A DNA stretch of 64,000 nt, taken from NCBI GenBank assembly GCA_020152595.1, contig JAIGNY010004089.1:221001-285000 (forward strand). The letters run 5' to 3'. Shown here one piece after another: positions 53,206 through 64,000 of this stretch; positions within the stretch are counted from its first letter, which is position 1, and every line of letters begins with the position of its first letter. Made by a program: the position numbers and the translations under genes. Source of the DNA: Chiridota heheva (Eukaryota > Echinodermata > Holothuroidea > Apodida > Chiridotidae). Below the pieces are notes generated by a model. It did no database searches, was not told where the DNA came from, and worked only from the letters and a program-made list of their open reading frames with translations.

Positions 53206-53299
53206 AAAACCACTTCCATCTTTAGGGCAGTGATACTTTGCTTGCCTTCTTAACCCATCATTTTGTCCCGGTCATGTCAGTCATACAATTATAAATGCT

Positions 53300-54010
53300 G
53301 CATGCACACTACACACATGTTTACAGGTCCTAGAAATTGCTGTTGTTCTTCCTTCAAGTGATTTATGCTACCCCATCTTGAATCACAATCTTGAATTTGT
53401 AACGAATGAGAAGGATCTAGGAGTAAGTTTTGACTCCAAGCTTACTTTTGAAGCTCACATCAACGAGAAAGTCAGCAAGGCAAATATTATACTTGGACTC
53501 ATCTGTAGATCATTCACAGATCTTGACAAACCTCTCTAGTCCAACTCTACAAGGCATTTGTAAGACCTCATCTGGGATTTTCAAATTGTGTCTGGCACCC
53601 ATCAAAGAAAAAAACACATTGAGTTGATCGAACATGTTCAAAGAAGAGCCACCAAACTTATCCCACATTTGCGTAATCTGCCATATCCTGACAGGCTTAA
53701 TAATCTGAAACTACCAACATTAACTTCCAGAAGAGCAAGAGGTGATATGATTAAAGTATATAACATGATCTCACATATATATGATACAAGAGTTGCAAAT
53801 TTATTACCTATTCGTAATAAAACTAGAACAAGAGGTTCTAAAAACAGGAACGTTCTTTAATCACGCTCATTCACCAGCGTTCAACGTTATTTTTTCTCCA
53901 TTCAGATTTGCAAGTTATGGAATAATTTACCTACTGTAAGGAGGTCATGGAAGCATGTAATCTAAATTTGTTTAAGAACAGGCTGGATAAACACTGGTGT
54001 AATTGGGCTT
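53300..54010 (+). mobile_element. Jockey/CR1-type LINE C-terminal remnant
   Basis: Encodes EFVTNEKDLGVSFDSKLTFE...KANIILGLICRSF, then KKHIELIEHVQRRATKLIPH-LRNLPYPDRLNNLKLPTL, RRARGDMIKVYNMISHIYD..LLPI, a typical end of LINE ORF2. Broken by a few stops and frame changes. Confidence 0.8.
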
Positions 54011-54169
54011 TTCGCTTTCACTTCAATATGATGAAATACCCCCTCTTTTGAAGGAATGGTCCATCACTCATTCATGGGCATTGCACAAATTCCTCCATGC
54101 ATATAATGTATAAATTATTTTTAGGGTCAGCCAAAGACTAATCTGTTCCAATTCACTGCATAGCAGGCA

Positions 54170-54400
54170 TGTGGTTTTAGCCCCAGATGAATGACCTATT
54201 GTGTACAGTGTTATAGTAACTGGTTGCCAGCAAGTAAAGCATGAAGAGGCTATCAGGTTGAATGGTGTGGATTACTCCTGTGTTGTGTATGGTGTAACAA
54301 TAGCTGATTGCTAGCAATTGAATTGTAAAGAGGCTCTCGGCCGAGAACTTCTTCGGGTTAGAAGGTGTGGATTACCCCTGATTTTGAAAACGAAGGTGTC
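54170..54400. repeat. Tandem duplication, about 110 bp x 2, diverged
   Basis: 'gtgt-tagt-actg-ttgcc/tagcaa-t-aa' and 'gaggct-tc-ggt-gaa-ggtgtggattac-cctg' occur twice. Confidence 0.55.
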
Positions 54401-54476
54401 AAGTTGGAGGGGCCCCAAGGGACACATTCTTTTAATGAAGGTCGAGAGTCACGAATTACTTGACACTTCTAGGTCT

Positions 54477-55703
54477 GGTTTGTTTGATGTTTGTTTAATG
54501 AGAGCTTAACGGCACCATGACAACGAGGGTCAAATTGTGCCTGAGAGGTCAGATCATTCTAGAGGTAGGAAGGAAAGGAAACAGGGAGAGAATGGAGAAA
54601 TTCAAGAACAAAAGGTCAGAAAGCTGTGATCGAGAGGGAAGGTGCATGGTTGAAACAAAAACAAAGTAGAGAGGGGGTGGAAGAGGAGAATTAAATATGG
54701 TTGTAGTGGGAAGCATGATGAAGGAAGGAGATAATTTTATGCGGAGGATTTTTCTGGAAAAACTCAGCAATTGAGTTGTGGGGAGCGAGGGAAGCTCTGG
54801 GAAAGTTGTACAGGGAACAAGCAAGGAGAACATAATGGATTGTGAGGGTGCTATGTCAATTGTTGCAAAGGGATTGGGGGAGCCAATAAGGAGGTGGGAG
54901 GGAGTGAGGTGGGTGTGACCAATTCTAAGATGGGTAATATGAACGTTGTCGATATGAGAGAGGTTGATGGTGGATTTGATCAGAATTGTGGGCTGGATGA
55001 CCTGGAGTTTGTTATTAATTTGGGAGTTCCATGAGGTTTGCCAGCGGTCACGAACAAGGGAAGCGATAAGCGGTTTGATGTCAGAAAGGGTTTTGGGATA
55101 AGGGGTAGGGAGGGGATTGAGGGCAAGCTTAGCGGCTGCATCAGCTCTGTCATTGCCAGGGATGCCAACATGGCTGGGTATCCAGAAAAAAAGAATACTT
55201 TTCCTGCAGAGGGTGGGAGAAAGGAGTTTCCAGAGGAGGAGGTGGCATGTGAGGTTATCCCATTTAAGATTGAGTAAAGAAGTAAGAACAGCCTTTGAGT
55301 CAGAGAAAATGGCAAAGTGGCTGAGCGGAGAGTTCAAGCTGAGGGCAAGGAGGATGGCCTTAGCCTCGGCTGAAAAGATGGATGAGTCAGTCGGAAAGTC
55401 TGCTACTCAGGTAGATATCTTGGATGACGGCAGCAGCAGCTGTCTTGTTTCCTTCCTTGTAGCCATCAGTATAGATGGAGGTGTAGTTTGAGAGTTGGTC
55501 TTTGATTTGGTTGTGGAGATCGATAAAGAGGTTAGGGTGGGTTTGAGTTTTGTGATAAGTGGAGAGGTGGACAGAAGGGAGGGGGTGGCCAAAGGAGGAA
55601 AAGTGAGCCATGAGAAGGTGCCAAGAGTGGCAGGGTTGATGCGGAGATGGAAGAAATCTGATCTAATGCGTAAGCTAATGGGAGGGGATAGGGTTTTAGT
55701 CTA
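54477..55703 (-). mobile_element. RNase H LINE, copy 8, with the best-preserved RNase H
   Basis: The minus-strand frame 55337-54549 is open: FAIFSDSKAVLTSLLNLKW..., FWIPSHVGIPGNDRADAAAK, then LRIGHTHLTPSHLLIGSP and a C-terminal tail. The preceding SIYTDGYKEGN lies in another frame to the right. Together the RNase H residues D (YTDG), D (SDSK) and D (GNDRAD) are visible. The copy is truncated before RT. Confidence 0.9.
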
Positions 55704-55709
55704 GGTCTG

Positions 55710-56230
55710 GAATCTCAGGCTACTAGCCTTTTGTCCAGGAAACATCATAGGTATAGGTATCATAGGTACATGGAATGTGCACAACATGCCCAGCAACATT
55801 TCACTGCAAAGGGTGTATTGATGGTATTGAGAAAGGGGTCCCTAAAGGGAAATGTCACAGAATATGAGATGGCACCAACGGGAACACCATAAATTGCACA
55901 AAAAGTGTGCAAAAATGAACATGTCCTGTATCACTTGAGGATGTAACTCAACACATGCAGGACATGGATGCCTCATGACAACCAGATGGTGCAGAAATTC
56001 TTACCCTTCCTGGAACCCGTGGTGCTCGCTATTTAGAAGTGTGCAAGTATTTTGGAGTGTGGAACTATATGTTATAAAAAAAGCGAGGACAGCATCCCAG
56101 TGTGAAACTGACTCAAGCACTTTCAGATGGCATTCAACCAGATAGCCTACATGTGCAACCGGGGAAAGGTAATTCTGGGGTAGATGAGCCATTATCGCCA
56201 ACACCTGTGTGTATGGTAGCTAGCCTAATA
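55710..56230 (-). other. Coding-like but unrecognised segment
   Basis: Short open stretches on both strands, such as (plus) AEILTLPGTRGARYLEVCKY-FGVWNYML, look protein-like but are broken and match nothing I know. Could be a degraded transposon gene. Confidence 0.2.
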
Positions 56231-56239
56231 CAGTACATG

Positions 56240-58430
56240 TAACAACCTACATGTAGGGTGCTTACTGTATGCCTATGTTTCAAGTTACATTGTTTAAAGT
56301 AACTTATATTTCAAAGAAACAGGAAAACTGAATTAATTTGAATGCAAAAGTGCCAAAATTTAAAATGTAAATGTTAGACTTTCACTCGGATTTGAATGAC
56401 TAATCCAGTGCATATTCTTTGTTAACTTCTTTTTGCACATACTGTACTTGTTATTGCCAAATTATTAAGGTATGAAAAATTGCCTTTTGAAGTGAAATAA
56501 TGATTAATCATACTTGACCAATGAAACCGGCAAACCAAAAATAGCTTCAACTTAGGCATTTATGAATATGCATGCTTCAAAATGACTGAATATTTAAGGG
56601 GTACTTAACTGATAAATTATTGTTGAAAGTATTTTATTCTTACTTTGTGATGTTAGCTCTTGTTGTCGATTGAAAATAAATTAATAGAAAAGACATTTTA
56701 TCATCACATACCTATAGTTTTAAAATGTCATTTTTAAGTGTGCAAAAATGTCCCGTCTGTCACTGCCACAACATTAGTGAGCCTGGTATTTCCAGTTACA
56801 TGTTTTGAATAACTAAGTCATTACTTGTATAAAACTGATTAACTTGACAGGGAGAGCACATTGGATTTCATGGTGGAGCTTTTTCCAAGGAAAATCATAT
56901 TAAAAAAACTGGGTGTAATTTTCGTCCTGTATGTCATGCTGATTTTACTTTGTCACTACACAGCCATTAAATCCTCTAGTTTCATAAGTTATAGCTATGA
57001 CTATTTACAAAACATAGGTTACATCTTACAGATAGTTTTTGGCAGGCCTTTAAAAAAAAAAAAAAAGGAATGTAAATCTGTCCCGTCTGTCACGCCGGAA
57101 TTAGCCAAATGAAAATTGCATTATTTTTTTCTGCACTATTTTCTTCTGCACTTCCAAAGTTTTAGTTTTGGCATGTTAGGCATGATGCTCCATGCATTAA
57201 TCTTGACAATTGCACAATGCAAGTTAAATACTATATAGAGACCGATTTCAAACCGATTTTAGCTGGATATGATTACATCAGTAGTCAGTATACTTTGGTC
57301 AATCAACTACTGGGGGAGTTTTTCCTTTGTTACTGAAGAACCAATCAGCTCTAGATACTTAAAGAGAAGTATTAAGCATCAATGCATGCATGTACAGGGG
57401 TTCATTACGAACTGATCATGCTATTGCTTTTACCCCACAAGTCCCGACTGTTTACTACATGCTGATCGGGAGATTATATTTCCAGCCCCAATATAGGATA
57501 GCCTGTTCTTAAATCAGTAAGAAAAACCACAACTGCTCCAGTGACAGGCCATATACAAAGCCAGTGTTATATGAATTGACCACGTCTAATCAACTTATCC
57601 TACTGCATACATGGAGCTGTTGTGTAAAAAGTGCACACAAGCAAAGTGAGGATGAGATTGCACTGATTGAGGCCTATTCATGCAGGTGATATGCAACTAA
57701 AACTTAAGTGGATTTGAGGGGGTCTTCATTTTTAATCGTAATTTCAGGAGAGGGGTTTGAAGACCAGTTTTTTAAAGATTGGAAGTTCATTGTGTTGAAT
57801 TTGTCAGTGTTCTGCTGTTCCAAGAACAGTGCTTTGTATTTTATAAAGGAACAGTGAATTTTCAAACAGTACTGTAGTTCCAGTGGAATAGTGTTCTTTT
57901 CACATGCCACGATCAATAACTTAGATTCTGCTTTAAAAAAAATCGATCTTTTCAAACAAGATTATCATAAAAAAGTTTCCTTCAAAAAGAAAATACTTTT
58001 CCCACCTTGCCTGCAATGTCAGCTGAAGTAACCATAAATATACACATACACAAGGCTGCTTGCAGGCGTATGACTGTACACAACTATATGCTACATCATG
58101 TACATGTGATACTAATAACTGACATACATGTTTGCACATGTTGATTATTGACCAATAAAGTAGTTGTAAATTAAGCCCATTTTGAAGAAAGGAGTTTGTC
58201 CTATTATCAGCAAAAAAGTTGGCAGTTAAATTTGATCTGAAACAGTATTATTTGAAAGTAATGTTCTGTGGAACAGTGGTAAATTTTTTTCAAATTTTGA
58301 CCTGGCCCTGACGTACTGTATGCACTGAGTGCAATCTTCATGCATAATGATAAGCAGTTGAGAGCATTTTCTTTGAAACAATTGGTCCCATCCCCCGCAT
58401 AAATTGTGCAGATGACCAAAACTCTCCACG
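56240..58430. other. Unassigned AT-rich sequence
   Basis: An A-run at about 57052-57066; 'gtcccgtctgtca' occurs at about 56752 and 57080. 'ggaacagtg'-type words recur near 57850 and 58270. No gene recognised. Confidence 0.4.
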
Positions 58431-58437
58431 CACTTGG

Positions 58438-60261
58438 TCATGAAACAATATCTTTCTTTAGGAGAAATCACATCAGCTCAGGCATATGATACAAACTTTT
58501 GTGTTTGTAAACAAATTTCTCCCATTAAGACACCTTACACGGATGAGCACCTTTAATCACAAAAGAACCCCAATTACTTAACACTGGCTTTCCGTAATCT
58601 TATAATAATATGAACATTTATAAAGCACCGGTATCCATCAAAAAAATGATGCTCATGGTGCTTTTGCAAACACAACAATAATAAATGTATCAGCTATAGT
58701 CACAGTCAGAATGTCTCTTTGAACAGGTATGTTTTAAAGTTCCTTTTGAGCGTGTTGGTGCTGGGTGATGACTTGAGTGCAAATGGCAATGAGTTCCAAA
58801 GTTTCATTGCTCCAATCATAAAACATCTGTCACCCCATTGTGTTTTTGCATTATACTCTTAAGGCAGTCCTTTACATGAAGATCGTAAACCACAACGTGT
58901 TGGCACATAGTCATTGAAAAGTGTAGATAAATAAGAGGGCATTATACCACTCAGGCACTTGTAAATTATCAAGCAAACCTTAAAAATGATTCTCTGCGGA
59001 ACTGGCAGCCAATGTAAATCTGCAAGCACAGGTGTTATGTGTTCAGACTGTTTTGTGCGGGTGATGATGCGAGCCGCAATATTTTGGAGTCTTTGCAGAC
59101 GTTTCAGCTGGATGTTTGGAACCCCATATAAGAGGGAGTTATTTGAGTCGATGCGCGATGTCACAAAAGCATGGAAAAGAGTTTCAGTTGCATTTCTCGT
59201 TAAGTATTCGCGAATTCGTCCAATATTGCGAAGGGACAAACAAGCTGCTTTAGACATGGCCGTAATTTGCTTCTCCATTGTCAAAGATCTGTCAAACATA
59301 ACACCTAAATTTCTTATGTCAAGTGATGGTTCTACCACTGCGGATCCAATTTGTAAATGTGCGATGTTGACTTTCTTGAGTTTATGTTTGGATCCAATGA
59401 TTATAAACTCTGTTTTGGAGTCATTTAACTTCAAATAGTTGTGGTTCATTCACATACGAATATTGTCAATGCAGTTCTCTAATTTGGCAATTGCCAAATC
59501 AATTTCATGCTGCAAAGGCTCAACTGACACATAAATTTGGGTGTCATCAGCATAGCAGTGGTACATCACATTGTGCTTCTGAAGTATATCTCCTAAGGGA
59601 AGAGTGTAAATGGGAAACAGAGCTGGTCCTACACATGAGCCTTGTGGTAATCCAAAATCTAAGGAAGTGGCATCAGATATATGATTATTGATACACACTT
59701 GCTGGCTTCTGCCCGACAAATAACTTTTAAACCAGTTGAGCGCGACATCGTCAATTCCAATCCTGTTCCTAAGTCGGGACAACAAAATAGCATGGTCTAC
59801 AGTATCAAAAGCCGCTGATAAGTCAAGTAACAGTAGCAGAGTGATTTTTCCATTGTCCATTGCATGTAATATATCATTTTGTACCCTGAGCAAGGCAGTT
59901 TCTGTGCTATGGTAAGCTCGATATGCAGACTGGAACTCATCATTCAAAGTATGTTGTTCAAGAAATGGTAATAGCCTTGCTAAAGCAACACGTTCGATGG
60001 TTTTTCCAAGGAATGCAAGATTGGACACAGGTCTATAATTTTTAAAAACATTATGATCAAGGTTCTGCTTCTTAATAAGTGGGCGAACGTGTGCAACTTT
60101 TAATATATCTGGAAAGATGCCTTCTTTAAGAGAACAGTTGACTATTTGTGTGATAATTGGAACAACTGTACTAGCAGCTATACACACAAATAACCTTGGG
60201 CTACTTAGCTGTGGTGTGCATGGGAATGGCAGATAAACAATCATTGTTTAGAGTGGAAACA
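58438..60261 (-). repeat. Dispersed repeat D, copy containing a LINE
   Basis: Outer parts 58438-58600 and 60178-60261 match the continuous copy at 28998-29280. Confidence 0.85.
58602..60177 (-). mobile_element. L2/CR1-like LINE, 5'-truncated, nearly intact ORF
   Basis: Minus-strand frame from 60177: AASTVVPIITQIVNCSLKEG, KNYRPVSNLAFLGKTIER, LLLLLDLSAAFDTVDHAILL, GLPQGSCVGPALFPIY, catalytic CYADDTQIYVSV, then NHNYLKLNDSKTEFIIIGS, LGVMFDRSLTM, RLQNIAARIITR, LHWLPVPQRIIFK, and after the second stop WGDRCFMIGAMKLWNSLPFA...FKTYLFKETF-stop. Only two in-frame stops interrupt it: a TGA at about 59450 where Trp is expected, and a TAA near 58860. The 3' end is a short (TAT)n. The 5' truncation falls at the start of the RT domain. 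Confidence 0.9.
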
Positions 60262-60366
60262 CAATACACTAAACAAGAAGTCGGTTGGTAATTGCCATAC
60301 TTAAGTTTTCAGGATTAACTCAGGTGTCAGGTGCGTGTAGGCTTAAAGAGAAACTTTTTGGCATGC

Positions 60367-60773
60367 ATTAGTAAAGGCACTGTTCAAAAATTTGTCATGC
60401 AATTTTCAAGCAACAAAGTAGCCACATTGTTCCACAAGATTTAACTTTGCATCATAACATTGAGGTTTAAATAGTTCTGAGCTCATATTTCATTTCAACT
60501 TTCCCCAGCAGCAAAGACAAACAATGCCAGCATTGATTAAAGATTTACGGTTAACACTTATATTACAAGGAATGCCATTATATTCTGATGTGTGTGACTA
60601 AAAAAACCATGTAACTCCAGTGGGAGTAGTTGTTATCTTGAAGGAGCCTAAGAAAGGTAAAACTGTATACAGTTTTGGGAAACAAAGAAATGTATAACTT
60701 TTACTCAAACCGGCCCTGCTCCATTTAAGGGCCGGTTGAGATGTTCCTGGTTTTAAGCAAAGCCATTTCTAAT
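60367..60773 (-). mobile_element. MITE-like element F, copy 3
   Basis: Reverse complement matches 2509-2912 almost throughout ('ctcccactgg-gttacatgg', 'caatgctggcat-gtttgtctttgctgctgggg'). Ends ATTAGTAAAGGC and GCCATTTCTAAT. Confidence 0.88.
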
Positions 60774-60779
60774 GCGATT

Positions 60780-61500
60780 GGTCGATAAATTTCCCCCAGC
60801 ATACTATAGGTTCATTTAATGGACATGTGAATTTCGGCCATGTAACATTATTTCAAATTATTTTTCCATGAATTGCCGATTCAGATTAAGTGCTGTCACG
60901 ACATGGCTCTATTACGTATCGATTATCGTGGAGCAAAATATAGCAATCGTATATCATGATACTTTTCAAGAAAACTGACTCACGACACAAGTTGTTGATA
61001 TCACTAACGTTACTTTTTTATGATAAATGCAACAAAAAATGATTTGCAGATCTAGCAGACGACATGATCGCGTGACTATTACATTCATCACGCATGTGTT
61101 TGGCAAATTCATCCAACGTGACCATTAATCATCGAAGCGAAAGCCTGAGAGACTTGTTCTGGGCAATTCTTTTTTTGCCAACTTACATCGGAGCGTGCCA
61201 GTGTAGGGTGAAGGAGCACAATTTTTAATTACTTCTTCTTTTTTTTTTTGTTTCACAACATTTTTGTACGTTTTTAATGGCTTAAACTTAACTTTTAGAT
61301 TTAACGTTAGAATTGTAACATATGAAGTAGCCTAGCCTAAATGCGCGAAAATTTCATTGTTGAGTATTAGTTTTTGGTATCGCACTATGTGATGAGAGGC
61401 ATATTTCATGTCGTTGGAAAATTAAGAGATATCGCGATAATCTACATGTCATGACAGCACTATTCAGATTTGAATCATCTGTCAAAATAATGCCCAGAGG
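60780..61500. other. Unassigned AT-rich sequence
   Basis: No gene or recognised repeat. Confidence 0.4.
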
Positions 61501-62590
61501 AAAATTCTACTTGAGAACAGTTGGGATTCCCAACTGGGATGAACTGGTTCCAACTTAACATAACATAACAAGATGACAGGCTAAGAAGGGTGAATCACCC
61601 CACAAAAAGCCCAAACACCAACACACACACAAAAATCAAAGATGCCCAGAGTTAGTAAAGAACTTATCAATGTTGACTTTGAAATTGTGAAGAGAATTGG
61701 AGCAACTACCCACTCAGGCAAACCATTCCACTCATTAACAATTCTTTGCAAAAAACTAACATGCCAGATGAGAACTCTTTGGTCAACTTCAAACTGTTAC
61801 CACGTGTCACATGAGGATTAGCTGAAATATGCAAGAAATTCCAGGAAGTCAAAGCATCACTACCACATCGGAATTTAAAAACCTGAATCATATCGCCACA
61901 TACTCTTCTCAACTCAAGCGTGGTCAAACCAAGAATTTGCAACCTAGATTCATAAGAGAGATTCCTTACTTCAGGAATAAGTCTAGTGGCTCGTCACTAA
62001 ACCTGCTCCAAAATTAGCTTATCCTTCTCATAAAAGGGACTCCAAGCCTGAATAGCATACTCAAGGTGTCGAGGCCTGACTAACTGCTTATACAAATTAA
62101 GGACAACATCTTTACCAAGAAAACGCAAATTCTTTTAGTCAAACCAAGCATCCTATTTGCCCTTGCAGCAGCTAAAGCAAACTTAGAATTACTAGTAATG
62201 GCAACACCTAGATCCCTTTCTTGATCAACACAACCAAGATTTGAACCATTCATGCAGTAATCAAAAGCCAAATTGCTCTGACCAAAATGAACAACTTTAC
62301 ATTTTGAATGTTATCTGCTAGTTTGGGACCAAGAAACTAACTTATCCAGATCAGTTTGCAACTTGGATTGAATATTCCCAACTGCGATAAACTGGTCCCA
62401 ACTTCCCAACTGGTATGAACTTGTCCCAACTTCCCAACTAGGATAAACTGGTCCCAACTAGGATGAACTCACTAGTTCGAACTGGGATTGAATATATTCC
62501 CAAGTAAGACCAGTTCATCCAAGTGGGATTTTCCGAAATTCCGATTGGAAAAATTCCCAGTTGGGAAAATCCTAACTAGAAACTTCTCCT
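61500..62590. repeat. Degenerate CCCAACTGGGATGAACTGGT minisatellite interrupted by a LINE
   Basis: 'ttgggattcccaactgggatgaactggttccaactt' lies at 61522-61557, and 'cccaact-g-ata-actggtcccaactt' repeats at about 62370-62590. Confidence 0.75.
61558..62368 (-). mobile_element. Jockey/CR1-type LINE remnant inserted in the minisatellite
   Basis: Minus-strand reading gives QERDLGVAITSNSKFALAAA-RANRMLGLTKRI in one frame and LQILGLTTLELRRVCGDMIQ-VFKFRCGSDALTSWNF, TRGNSLKLTKEF further left. These are standard LINE ORF2 C-terminal features. The 3' tail (TTATG)n is at about 61558-61570. Several breaks. Confidence 0.8.
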
Positions 62591-62599
62591 GGGTGTTAC

Positions 62600-63275
62600 T
62601 TGATTCTTTCATTCAGTAGATTGGAAAAGTAGAGTATGGCGTGCAAAACACCAAATTTACTTTTGGCAATTTGCTCGTTCTTTCCAATCTACCAATGATT
62701 AAAGATACAGACAACAAATTTCCCTCATTTGGAAATACGGTTGTTTCAGGATGACTGCATACTGGTATATGTGATAGCCGAGCCTTGCATCGTTGACGTT
62801 TTAATCTGGTGCTGAGTGCTTTCATGATTTGCTCCAGTTATTGCTTCAACATCACTTTTTTTACAATAATTATCCCTGAATAGGATACAAAGCCATCACT
62901 ATATTGAATTTAAGTACCTTGAATTCATCTAAGAACAAACAGAACAGATGGAAGATCTGCATGTAGTCAAATACACATATTATCAAACATTTGATAAAGC
63001 ACTAGCGTCTGTGGAAGGAACCACATTCAGCTGCCCAGTACAATACAAATATATAAAAGAGTACAAATATAATAAAAGATAAGTAAAAAAAAATTAATTT
63101 AAAAGAAATTAAACCTAAAATGTAAAATGACATAAAACAAGGTATAAAGCAGTTAAAGATTAAATTTTTTTACCAACTATAGAAGAAAATATGCACGATC
63201 CCTTATATTCCATGCAGGATATTCTACATCCCTAAGAAAGTACATTGGCAACTAAACAAGTAAGTCAAAAAGAGA
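62600..63275. other. Unassigned AT-rich sequence
   Basis: No gene or recognised repeat. Confidence 0.4.
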
Positions 63276-63483
63276 TCGGTGGCTTCGTTCTCACTTCTCC
63301 GGATCATTATCCCGCTACGATGAATCAGCTCGATAACATGTACATACAAAAAACAATACTTGCGTTTTTACGTAAGAGTTAGCTTGCGATCACACCAATA
63401 GTAAGTAATCTGGTCGCGGGCATGAGTGAATCAGTGATCCATTGAAAAATCTGCAGAATCATGCTGGAATATGATTAATCATG

Positions 63484-63689
63484 CCCTTACAGAAATCTTA
63501 GCTTGCAGCAGGCTTGCAGTCCATATGCTAGCTAGTGCAAGCTAATGTTAGTTTGTGCATGCTAGCAAGTTTGTATTTGTTCTAAATACTAGTTTGCAGC
63601 AAGCTTGACCCGAGCTTGCAGCACTCTTGCGCAAGCTAAAAATGTTAGCTTGTCACATGCATGCTGCAAGCTGATATTTTCTGTACGGG
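63484..63689. mobile_element. Palindromic C element, short copy 12
   Basis: CCCTTACAGAAATCTTAGC to GATATTTTCTGTACGGG, with an internally shortened core. Confidence 0.85.
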
Positions 63690-63759
63690 CGCTGGACAAA
63701 GATCTGCATGCACACAAGTTTTTTGAGAATCTGATCCCTGCTCCAGATCATGATCCTAT

Positions 63760-64000
63760 CCTTACAGAAATATTAGCTTGCAGCACGTTTGCGACAAGCT
63801 AACAGTTTAGCTTGTGCAAGCGTGCTGCAAGCTTGCAGCATGCTTGCTACAAGCTAACATCTAAGCTTGTGCAAGCTAGCAAAGACTATCTGCGTACATG
63901 TAGCAAAACTTTCTGCAAGCTCGTGCAAGCCAAGAAATATTATATGCTACCTTGCACAAGATAATGTTAGCTTGCGCAAGCTTGCAAATTAGTTTGTTTG
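63760..64000. mobile_element. Palindromic C element, copy 13, continues past the window
   Basis: Starts CCTTACAGAAATATTAGC; GCTTGC core to the window edge. Confidence 0.85.

Larger units (their letters stand above)
63280..64000. mobile_element. Putative transposon H, copy 2, carrying two C elements, cut by the window edge
   Basis: Left end 'tggcttcgttctcacttctccggatcattatccc' parallels 7925-7965, and 63690-63759 parallels 8225-8300 ('gaatctgatc-c-gctcc-gatcat-atcct'). Confidence 0.55.

Overview
The window is non-coding-rich animal DNA, probably from a marine invertebrate deuterostome. An echinoderm or hemichordate is my best guess, with low confidence. The reasons are an AT-rich background, long introns, frequent ACATGTACATGTA-type motifs, tRNA-derived SINEs, several non-LTR retrotransposon lineages and many TTAA-targeting MITEs. 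No bacterial gene organisation, rRNA, functional tRNA or CRISPR is present.

The only host gene I can support is on the minus strand. Four coding exons (22961-22837, 17817-17666, 6160-5946, 4123-3953) join with matching splice phases (2, 1, 0). They encode about 226 residues ending inside a PAS domain that strongly resembles the N-terminal PAS region of PAS-domain serine/threonine kinase (PASK). The rest of the gene, including the kinase domain, lies beyond the left edge. Its introns are packed with repeats.

1-23 kb (PASK introns): a 365-bp repeat, two TTAA foldback MITEs (896-1465, 21794-22370), an 18-bp minisatellite, repeats E and F, three SINE-1 copies, a SINE-2 copy, GC-rich piggyBac-like elements (11633-11972), a 196-bp tandem repeat, and two minus-strand LINE fragments. 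One of those LINEs carries a SINE insertion.

23-64 kb (5' of the first recognised exon): a further piggyBac-like element (23241-24248), LINE fragments, SINE-2 with an expanded microsatellite, large minisatellites at 44.15-44.75 and 45.25-46.55 kb, a broken copy of an uncharacterised invertebrate gene family split by a MITE (46.7-47.8 kb), an L2/CR1-like LINE with two in-frame stops (58.6-60.2 kb), and several tandem duplications.

The most distinctive component is a dispersed family, called C here. It is bounded by short inverted repeats (CCCTTACAG...CTGTAAGGG) and its interior is built almost entirely of nested AGCTTGC/GCAAGCT palindromes. About a dozen copies are present. They serve as insertion targets and have themselves inserted into other repeats. 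Their two ends look like a splice acceptor and a splice donor in both orientations. Nested insertions and 'empty-site' paralogues within the window give relative ages for several elements. All eight copies of the RNase H-bearing LINE have the same orientation.
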